A DNA stretch of 64,000 bases from Alcaligenes ammonioxydans (lineage in GTDB: Bacteria; Pseudomonadota; Gammaproteobacteria; Burkholderiales; Burkholderiaceae_B), in the NCBI RefSeq assembly GCF_019343455.1, contig NZ_CP049362.1, positions 1,550,001 to 1,614,000 on the forward strand, given 5' to 3'. The stretch's first letter is position 1, and every line of letters begins with the position of its first letter. Below the pieces are notes generated by a model. The model was not told the origin of the DNA. It saw only the letters and a list, made by a program, of their open reading frames with translations, and made no database searches. The position numbers were made by a program, and so were the translations under genes. Positions 57,606-64,000 of this stretch are shown piece by piece.

Positions 57606-58496
57606 CTAGTCGGCGATTTCCACGAGCAAGCGACTTAGCAAATCGGGATGGGTGATAGCCGCACTATGCCCGGTTTCCAACTCCCTAAATTCCCAGTCCT
57701 TTTGCTGGCGGGCCCACTCGCGCGAGGTGTCTACTGCTCGAAACACCGGCTGCGTGCAGGAAATATAAGTGCAGGGGCGGGAGTTACCGATGACCGGGTT
57801 TTGCAATACTAAAGCTGATCTGTAAACGCTCAGGGGTTGTGGAGTCAGGCGATTGCCGACAAAGCGCAGATCCTCTGTGGCATGCAGTCCCAATGCATGC
57901 AGGGGAGGAGGGGGGACAGCGGGAATCGTGCTTTGGCCGGCCGAGGCGATCATGCTCTCCACCATTTTTTCAGGCAGGGTATCAAACGTGCTGGTGCCGC
58001 TAGGCAGAATAAAGGCATCCAGATAAATCAGATGACGTATGCAACGTGGCATGACGTCGGCCACGCCGCTGATCACCAGGCCTGCAAAGCTGTGGCCAAC
58101 CAGCACGACATTGGACAGATCTTCCCAGCGTATCAAATTGGCGACATCATCCACAAAGGTATTCAGGGTGATGTCCGGACCCAGTAAATGACTGCGCTCG
58201 CCCAGGCCCGTCAAGGTGGGGGTGTAGACTTTGTGTCCTTTGGCCTGGAGCCGCTCAGCCAGCCGGGACCAGCACCAGCCACCGTGCCAGGCGCCGTGAA
58301 CCAGTACAAATGTCAGGCTGCCCGATACCTCGTCGGTATCTTGCTGGCATTCGTAGGCAAAGCCACGCGAACGTTCGTCAGCAGCACCAGAGGCGGGAAT
58401 ATAGCTGCCCCCGCTTTGCTGTGGACCGGCCTGTGCAGGTCGGGATTCATGGTGTTCATTGAGCTCGTTTGAATGAGGGGTACGACTCGAAGACAT
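57606..58496 (-). CDS. Alpha/beta hydrolase of the plant-methylesterase-like type
   Basis: From the ATG at 58496 (GGGAG nine bases before it) the product is 296 residues. After a polar, Ser/Pro-rich N-terminus of about 55 residues come LVHGAWHGGWCWSRL (oxyanion), LVGHSFAGLVISGVAD (nucleophile Ser) and ETGHSAAITHPDLL (His). The HGAWHGGWCW opening and overall spacing resemble hydroxynitrile lyase/methylesterase-like hydrolases often annotated as salicylate esterases. Substrate unknown. It sits on the opposite strand between guaB and guaA, separating those two genes. Confidence 0.88.
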   Translation of the reverse strand: MSSSRTPHSNELNEHHESRPAQAGPQQSGGSYIPASGAADERSRGFAYECQQDTDEVSGSLTFVLVHGAWHGGWCWSRLAERLQAKGHKVYTPTLTGLGERSHLLGPDITLNTFVDDVANLIRWEDLSNVVLVGHSFAGLVISGVADVMPRCIRHLIYLDAFILPSGTSTFDTLPEKMVESMIASAGQSTIPAVPPPPLHALGLHATEDLRFVGNRLTPQPLSVYRSALVLQNPVIGNSRPCTYISCTQPVFRAVDTSREWARQQKDWEFRELETGHSAAITHPDLLSRLLVEIAD

Positions 58497-58657
58497 GCTG
58501 AAACTCCCAAAATGGCTGCATGTACTGTAGCTGCCTTGCCGCATGAATGCCAGTGATGCAGGACAATTTCGGCCTGGAGTATTTCTACGGCTCCCTAAGC
58601 GGCGCTACACAGCGTAAAATAGACCCTTTACCGCTTTATTATTGGCTCGATACTTTC

Positions 58658-60244
58658 ATGCACCAGCGAATTCTGATTCTTGATTACGGCTCCCAGGTCA
58701 CCCAACTTATTGCGCGCCGCGTGCGCGAAGCTGGTGCTTACTGTGAAATTCATCCCGGTGATGTCAGCGATGAATTTATCCGCTCCCAAGAAGGCCTGAA
58801 AGGGATTATTTTGTCGGGCAGCCATGCGTCAGTCTACGCCGACGACGCTTTACAAGTTCCCGCTGCGGTTTTTGAAGCAGGCGTTCCCGTTCTGGGCATT
58901 TGCTACGGCATGCAAGCCATGGCCCGCCAATTGGGCGGCGTTACCGAAGGCTCCGACAAGCGCGAATTTGGCTATGCTGAAGTGCGCGCCCACGGCCACA
59001 CCAAGTTGCTCGATGGTATCCAGGACTTCGCTACGGCAGAAGGCCACGGCATGCTCAAAGTCTGGATGAGCCACGGCGATAAAGTCACCGCCTTGCCTCC
59101 CGGCTTCAAGCTGATGGCTTCCACGCCTACCTGCCCCATCGCCGGTATGGCTGATGAAGATCGTGGCTTCTATGCGGTTCAGTTCCACCCTGAGGTTACC
59201 CATACTGTGCAAGGCGCTGCCTTGTTCCAACGTTTTGTGCGCGATATCTGTGGCTGCGTGGGCGACTGGAACATGCCGGACTACGTGGAAGAGGCCATTG
59301 CCAATATTCGCGAACAAGTCGGCGACGAGGAAGTGATTCTGGCCCTGTCCGGCGGGGTGGACTCCTCGGTTGCTGCCGCTTTGATCCACCAGGCGATTGG
59401 CGACAAGCTGACCTGCGTATTCGTGGACCACGGCCTGCTGCGTCTGAACGAAGCCGAGCAAGTCATGCGCACCTTCGCCGACAATATGGGTTTGAAAATC
59501 ATCCATATCGACGCGTCCGATCGCTTCCTGGGCAAACTGGCCGGTGTTACTGATCCAGAAGCCAAGCGCAAGATCATTGGCCGCGAATTCGTAGAGATCT
59601 TCCAGGAAGAAGCTGCCAAGCTCAGCAATGCTCGCTGGCTGGCACAGGGTACGATTTACCCAGACGTTATCGAATCGGCTGCGGCCAAGTCGGGCAAGGC
59701 TACGGGCATCAAGTCTCACCATAACGTAGGTGGCCTGCCAGAAACGCTGAACCTGAAGCTGCTGGAGCCTTTGCGCGAACTGTTCAAAGACGAAGTGCGC
59801 AAACTGGGCGTGGCCTTGGGCCTGCCACCTGCCATGGTCTATCGTCACCCCTTCCCAGGCCCAGGCTTGGGTGTGCGCATCCTGGGTGAAATCAAGCGTG
59901 AATACGCAGACCTGCTGCGCCAAGCTGATGCAATCTTCATCGAAGAACTGCGTAATACGGTTGACGAAGAAACTGGCAAAAATTGGTATGACCTGACTTC
60001 TCAGGCATTTACCGTCTTTCTGCCCGTAAAGAGCGTCGGCGTGATGGGCGATGCACGCACTTACGAGTACGTGGTTGCCATGCGCGCTGTACAGACGACC
60101 GACTTCATGACGGCGGACTGGGCTGAACTGCCTTACTCGCTGCTCAAGCGTACTTCGGGTCGCATCATCAACGAAGTGCGCGGCATTAACCGTGTGACGT
60201 ATGACGTCAGCAGCAAGCCGCCAGCGACGATTGAGTGGGAATGA
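58658..60244 (+). CDS. guaA: GMP synthase (glutamine-hydrolysing)
   Basis: The 528-residue product starts at ATG 58658 ([20 protein letters not shown]). It has a class I glutaminase domain with nucleophile Cys in [10 protein letters not shown] and HPEVTHT, the PP-loop ATP pyrophosphatase signature [13 protein letters not shown], and the dimerisation domain ending [13 protein letters not shown] (KPPATIEWE). It makes GMP from XMP, glutamine and ATP. A longer frame to 58547 lacks similarity. It is divergent from the hydrolase gene, so it has its own promoter rather than being co-transcribed with guaB. Confidence 0.98.
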   Translation: MHQRILILDYGSQVTQLIARRVREAGAYCEIHPGDVSDEFIRSQEGLKGIILSGSHASVYADDALQVPAAVFEAGVPVLGICYGMQAMARQLGGVTEGSDKREFGYAEVRAHGHTKLLDGIQDFATAEGHGMLKVWMSHGDKVTALPPGFKLMASTPTCPIAGMADEDRGFYAVQFHPEVTHTVQGAALFQRFVRDICGCVGDWNMPDYVEEAIANIREQVGDEEVILALSGGVDSSVAAALIHQAIGDKLTCVFVDHGLLRLNEAEQVMRTFADNMGLKIIHIDASDRFLGKLAGVTDPEAKRKIIGREFVEIFQEEAAKLSNARWLAQGTIYPDVIESAAAKSGKATGIKSHHNVGGLPETLNLKLLEPLRELFKDEVRKLGVALGLPPAMVYRHPFPGPGLGVRILGEIKREYADLLRQADAIFIEELRNTVDEETGKNWYDLTSQAFTVFLPVKSVGVMGDARTYEYVVAMRAVQTTDFMTADWAELPYSLLKRTSGRIINEVRGINRVTYDVSSKPPATIEWE

Positions 60245-60286
60245 TCCCGCGTCTGGCAGTACCGTGCTCCTGATGGCATAAAACCT

Positions 60287-60316
60287 GATAAGCCCGCATT
60301 ACTGCGGGCTTATTTA
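60287..60316 (+). terminator. Intrinsic terminator of guaA
   Basis: ATAAGCCCGCA (60288-60298) pairs perfectly with TGCGGGCTTAT (60303-60313) around TTAC and is followed by TTTAC. Confidence 0.82.
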
Positions 60317-60665
60317 CATTCATCCGCTTTTGCAAATGGAACCCGACTCTTTCCGTTGCATATTAAGCCTATGTACGTTGATGGCTCTCGCCGACGAGTT
60401 CAGGCTTGCCACCACGTCCTTGTTAGTGATGTAGTTGTTTTCCGGCCTTGCTTGGGCCAATCCCGGCGCGCATCGTCGGTGTCCCACGGTGGGGCAGCCT
60501 CAGTAGGCATGGCCTGTGGATTGGGCGCAAAGGGTGCAGAGAAACGCGCTTGATGGCATTTTCAGTCTATGGGGCGCGATGGTATACGCGTATCTTCCTT
60601 ACTTCGTCAGCATCATGGCTTCATGATTCAGACAAGGGGATATTAAAGCGTCTGTAAGTGGCGCT
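60317..60665. other. Intergenic region downstream of guaA
   Basis: There is no believable gene here; short open frames on the plus strand (for example 60448-60657) lack ribosome-binding sites and recognisable motifs. A weak AAGCG/CGCTT hairpin next to the metR stop (about 60645-60665) could end metR transcripts. The 3' end of guaA is a known island insertion point in other bacteria, but no integrase or repeat of the guaA end was seen. Confidence 0.35.
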
Positions 60666-61577
60666 TTACTTCTTGTTCTGCTCTTGTCCTCCGGGCCCAA
60701 ACCCCCGCGCCAGCTCCATAAAGGCCTGCAGGTAGTCAATTACGGCCTCCGTCTCCCGCATCCCCAGGTAAATTTGTTTGGCGATGCCTTGTTTGCCCAA
60801 CCTGACCGGTACCACGTCCAGCTTTTCGGCATACTCCTCCACCAGCCATCGCGGTAGCGCCGCCACTCCACGGCCGCTGGCTACCATCTGCATCATGATG
60901 TCGGTTGTTTCAATCGTTTTGTGCCGTCTGGGGGCGATGCCGGCGGGCAGCAGAAACTGGTTGTAGATGTCCAGCCGGTCTATGTCCACCGGGTAGGAAA
61001 TCAGCACTTCCCGGTCTATGTCCTGAGGTTTGGCATAGTCTGCGGTAGCCAGGCGATGTTCGGTATTAACCACCAGCACCTGCTCGTAATCGAACACGGG
61101 CTCGAACTTCAAACCTGGCTTGTAGAGCGGGTCCGGTGTGACCAACAGATCAATCTCATAGCCAAACAAGGCACCGATTCCGCCGAACTGGAATTTCTGC
61201 TTCACATCGACGTCCACGTCTGGCCAGGCGTTCAGATAGGGGGAGACGATCTTCAGCAGCCACTGATAGCAGGGGTGGCATTCCATACCGATACGTAGCG
61301 ATCCGCGCTCTCCCTGAGCAAACTGACCCAGGCGTTCTTCGGCCAGGTCCAACTGAGGCAGCACGCGATTGGCAACCGCCAGCAGGTACTGGCCTGCCTG
61401 CGTCAACTGCAGGCTGCGGCCCTCGCGGCGCCAGATTTCAGTGCCTAATTGTTGTTCCAGTTTTCTCATGGTGTGGCTGAGGGCCGACTGGGTGACGTGC
61501 AGCACATTGGCAGCGGCGGTCAGGGAGCCTTGCTTGTCGACTTGCTGTACGACGGACAGGTGGATGCGCTCTAACAT
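60666..61577 (-). CDS. metR: MetR-type LysR-family regulator of methionine genes
   Basis: The 303-residue protein has an N-terminal LysR helix-turn-helix (VQQVDKQGSLTAAANVLHVTQSALSHTMRKLEQQLG) and an effector-binding domain with RIGMECHPCYQWL, a MetR-like feature shared with the E. coli protein (IECHSCIQWL). Conserved ISYPVDIDRLDIYNQFLLPAGI also corresponds to the E. coli MetR segment. In enterobacteria MetR with homocysteine activates metE. Here it is divergent from metE with a shared 111-base control region, as expected. Confidence 0.93.
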   Translation of the reverse strand: MLERIHLSVVQQVDKQGSLTAAANVLHVTQSALSHTMRKLEQQLGTEIWRREGRSLQLTQAGQYLLAVANRVLPQLDLAEERLGQFAQGERGSLRIGMECHPCYQWLLKIVSPYLNAWPDVDVDVKQKFQFGGIGALFGYEIDLLVTPDPLYKPGLKFEPVFDYEQVLVVNTEHRLATADYAKPQDIDREVLISYPVDIDRLDIYNQFLLPAGIAPRRHKTIETTDIMMQMVASGRGVAALPRWLVEEYAEKLDVVPVRLGKQGIAKQIYLGMRETEAVIDYLQAFMELARGFGPGGQEQNKK

Positions 61578-61583
61578 GTTACG

Positions 61584-61596
61584 TGAAGGATTTTCA
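61584..61596 (+). promoter_or_regulatory. MetR operator in the metR-metE control region
   Basis: TGAAGGATTTTCA fits the MetR consensus TGAA-N5-TTCA exactly. It lies seven bases from the metR start codon and about 92 bases upstream of the metE start, suitable for metR autoregulation and metE activation. Confidence 0.75.
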
Positions 61597-61688
61597 TGGA
61601 TTGGTGAGATAAGACCATTTTACTTCATTGAACCGGCTTCCTACAATGCAAGTCATTCTTTGTTCCATCCGTCCTTTGAGAGCAGCAC

Positions 61689-63980
61689 ATGACGACGATT
61701 CATAATCTTGGCTTTCCGCGCATTGGCGCCAAACGTGAACTGAAGTTCGCTTTGGAATCCTATTGGAAGGGTGAGTCTTCGCGTGAGGATCTTCAGGCCC
61801 TGGGCGCGCAGTTGCGTCAGCGTCACTGGGAGAATCAGGCGGGGCTGGATCTGGTGCCTGTAGGGGATTTTTCTTTTTACGATCAGGTGCTCGATACCAG
61901 CTTTCTGCTGGGCAATCTGCCCGAACGTGTGCAAGGTTTTCAGGGTGATGAGCTGGATAATTATTTTCGTGTCGCGCGAGGCCGGTCCGCTCAAGGGGCG
62001 GAGGAGCATAGCGCCTGCTGCGGCGGAGTGGCAGCTGGTGAGATGACCAAGTGGTTTGATACGAACTACCACTACATCGTTCCCGAATTCAAGGCCGACA
62101 CCCAATTTACGCTGCACGCTTCGCGTTTACTGGAGCAGTTGGCACAAGCCCAGGAGCAGGGCGTTCACGCCAAGCCGGTGATTATTGGGCCCCTTACTTA
62201 TTTAGCATTGGGTAAAGCCAAGGATGAGTCCAACAAGCTGGCATTACTGGATCGGCTCTTGCCGGTGTATGTGCAGTTGTTGGAAGCCCTGGCTGAGGCG
62301 GGTGCGGACTGGGTTCAGATTGACGAGCCTATTCTGGTCACCGAGCTGGATGACGAGTGGCAGCAAGCCTTCAAAAAGGCGTATGAGCAATTCAAACCTG
62401 TTGGCGTCAAGCTGCTGGTCGCAACGTATTTTGGACAACTGCTGGAAAACACTGCCTTGGCAGCCGGTCTGCCGGTGGCGGGTTTGCATGTGGATGCGAT
62501 CAACGATCGGGATGGTGTGGATGCGTTGCTCACACTCCTTGCTAAGGACAAGGTACTGTCTTTGGGCGTGATCAATGGCCGCAATATCTGGAAAACGGAT
62601 TTGACGGCCACGCTGGACTGGGTGGAGCCTATCGCACGCCAACGAGGAGATCGTGTGTGGTTGGCCCCTTCCTGCTCATTGCTGCATGTGCCAGTGGATC
62701 TGGAAAGCGAGCAGAACCTGGATGCGGATGTGAAATCCTGGTTGGCCTTCGCTCTGCAAAAGTTGGACGAGTTGCGCATTCTGGGCCAAGCCCTGGCTCA
62801 TGGGCGTGAGGCTGTCAAGGCAGAGTTGGCCGAGAATCTGGCGGCTCTGACAGCGCGTCGTCAGTCTCCCCGTGTCCATAATCCAGCGGTGAAGGCGGCT
62901 GTTGCTGGGCTTAGCGCCGAGCAGGGCAAGCGCAAGAGCGAGTATGCGCAACGGGCCGTCAAACAGGCGCAGTTTCTGAATCTGCCGGCGTTTCCCACGA
63001 CGACGATCGGCTCCTTCCCCCAAACGACAGACATTCGCCGTGCCCGTAGTGAGTTCAAAACCGGCCGTCTGGATGAAAACAGCTATCAGGCCGCCATGCG
63101 TGCCGAGATTGAGCGCAGCGTGCGTGAGCAGGAGAAGCTGGGTCTGGACGTTTTGGTGCATGGCGAGGCCGAGCGCAACGACATGGTTGAGTATTTTGGG
63201 GAACAGTTGGAGGGCTACGCATTCAGCCAGTTCGGCTGGGTGCAGTCCTACGGGTCGCGCTGCGTGAAGCCTCCCATCTTGTTTGGGGATATCAGCCGTC
63301 CCCATGCCATGACGGTGGAGTGGATTACGTACGCTCAGTCGCTCACTCAAAAGCCGATGAAGGGCATGTTGACAGGGCCGGTGACGATTTTGAACTGGTC
63401 TTTTGTGCGGGACGATCAGCCCCGTGCGGAGTCTTGCCGGCAGTTGGCGTTGGCCATACGCGAAGAAGTGCTGGACCTGGAGAAGGCCGGCGTGCGTGTA
63501 ATCCAGATTGATGAGGCTGCCTTGCGTGAGGGTTTGCCCTTGCGTCAATCGCAATGGCAGCGCTATCTGGACTGGGCCGTCGAGTGCTTCCGTATCGCTG
63601 CCAATGGGGTGAGTGATGCGACGCAGATCCACACTCACATGTGTTATTCCGAGTTCAACGACATTATTTCCTCGATCGCGCACATGGATGCCGACGTAAT
63701 CACGATTGAAACCAGCCGCTCGGACATGGAATTGCTCGATGCCTTTGAGCACTTCCAGTACCCCAATCAGATCGGACCCGGTGTGTACGACATTCATTCG
63801 CCCAACATCCCCAGCGAGCAGCACATCGTGAATTTGATGAAGAAAGCCGCTGAGCGTGTGCCCGCAGACCGTCTGTGGGTGAACCCGGATTGTGGGCTTA
63901 AAACCCGTCAGTGGGCAGAGGTGATTCCGGCCTTGAGCAATATGGTGGCCGCCGCGAAAACCTTGCGGGCAAGTGTCTGA
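61689..63980 (+). CDS. metE: Cobalamin-independent methionine synthase
   Basis: The 763-residue protein has both MetE halves. The N-terminal barrel begins [24 protein letters not shown], and the C-terminal barrel holds [12 protein letters not shown] and the zinc ligands His and Cys in [12 protein letters not shown], a Glu in [12 protein letters not shown] and Cys in [10 protein letters not shown]. It moves the methyl group from 5-methyl-tetrahydropteroyl-triglutamate to homocysteine. A motif [31 protein letters not shown] (shortened here to its key part, [10 protein letters not shown]) is the folate-binding loop. Regulation by MetR is expected from the operator upstream. Confidence 0.98.
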   Translation: MTTIHNLGFPRIGAKRELKFALESYWKGESSREDLQALGAQLRQRHWENQAGLDLVPVGDFSFYDQVLDTSFLLGNLPERVQGFQGDELDNYFRVARGRSAQGAEEHSACCGGVAAGEMTKWFDTNYHYIVPEFKADTQFTLHASRLLEQLAQAQEQGVHAKPVIIGPLTYLALGKAKDESNKLALLDRLLPVYVQLLEALAEAGADWVQIDEPILVTELDDEWQQAFKKAYEQFKPVGVKLLVATYFGQLLENTALAAGLPVAGLHVDAINDRDGVDALLTLLAKDKVLSLGVINGRNIWKTDLTATLDWVEPIARQRGDRVWLAPSCSLLHVPVDLESEQNLDADVKSWLAFALQKLDELRILGQALAHGREAVKAELAENLAALTARRQSPRVHNPAVKAAVAGLSAEQGKRKSEYAQRAVKQAQFLNLPAFPTTTIGSFPQTTDIRRARSEFKTGRLDENSYQAAMRAEIERSVREQEKLGLDVLVHGEAERNDMVEYFGEQLEGYAFSQFGWVQSYGSRCVKPPILFGDISRPHAMTVEWITYAQSLTQKPMKGMLTGPVTILNWSFVRDDQPRAESCRQLALAIREEVLDLEKAGVRVIQIDEAALREGLPLRQSQWQRYLDWAVECFRIAANGVSDATQIHTHMCYSEFNDIISSIAHMDADVITIETSRSDMELLDAFEHFQYPNQIGPGVYDIHSPNIPSEQHIVNLMKKAAERVPADRLWVNPDCGLKTRQWAEVIPALSNMVAAAKTLRASV

Positions 63981-64000
63981 TCGGTTCAAGGATCGAGTTT

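Noticed and set aside
60448..60657. Possible integrase or island remnant after guaA
   Set aside because: No tyrosine-recombinase motif or repeat of the guaA 3' end was seen; the frame has no recognisable content.

Overview
The window is a continuous piece of a betaproteobacterial chromosome. Gene order and protein sequences point to Burkholderiales, family Alcaligenaceae, most likely Alcaligenes. This is inferred from tig-clpP-clpX-lon, prfB-SDR-lysS, recJ beside an RpfE-like gene, a single lolC/E-type permease with lolD, and divergent metR/metE. The DNA is moderately GC-rich, with AT-rich accessory islands at about 6.4-7.8 kb and 38.1-39.0 kb. No rRNA, insertion sequence, phage or CRISPR array was seen. 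There is one tRNA, tRNA-Leu(UAG).

Layout. 1-6.3 kb: end of an SLC13-type transporter, then a run of envelope and transport genes (a DUF1090 protein, a NUC1-type nuclease, a small lipoprotein, a BASS/ACR3-like carrier and an AmiS/UreI-like channel). 6.4-7.8 kb: an AT-rich island holding two very small proline-rich protein genes that are clear paralogues, with decayed or frame-split reading frames between them. 8.0-10.8 kb: a DUF1176 protein, tRNA-Leu and a class III CoA-transferase. 10.9-17.0 kb: trigger factor, ClpP, ClpX and Lon. 17.2-23 kb: lexA with its own SOS box, a GNAT acetyltransferase, an aromatic aminotransferase, uvrB and a low-molecular-weight tyrosine phosphatase. 22.9-26.3 kb: an abbreviated isc operon, iscR-iscS-iscU-like-iscA, followed by a two-domain methylglyoxal-synthase-like gene. 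26.6-30.0 kb, minus strand: prfB (with a programmed +1 frameshift), an SDR gene and lysS. 30-36 kb: an MCP, infA, two EamA transporters and a BASS transporter.

36.2-39.5 kb: remains of a two-partner secretion / contact-dependent-inhibition locus. An internally deleted tpsB is joined to only the C-terminal part of a tpsA/cdiA gene. It is followed by an intact candidate immunity gene, then by remnants of a second toxin tip and a second, paralogous immunity gene. 39.7-51.6 kb: a dienelactone-hydrolase-like protein, recJ, rpfE-like, lolC/lolD, tatD, comEC, an alpha/beta hydrolase, a PHP phosphoesterase and greB. 51.8-60.3 kb: purine genes purL, guaB and guaA. 60.6-64 kb: metR and metE, divergent around a MetR-type palindrome.

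Most interesting points: (i) the proline-rich micro-protein pair sharing the C-terminal motif PKPMRWPxDFPGKHDR; (ii) an IscU homologue that keeps C63, H105 and C106 but has Thr37 and Ala39 where the scaffold normally has Cys37 and Asp39, in an isc operon that here lacks hscBA-fdx and ends in a tandem methylglyoxal-synthase-like protein; (iii) the collapsed CDI locus with two paralogous candidate immunity genes and a toxin reduced to its two edges.
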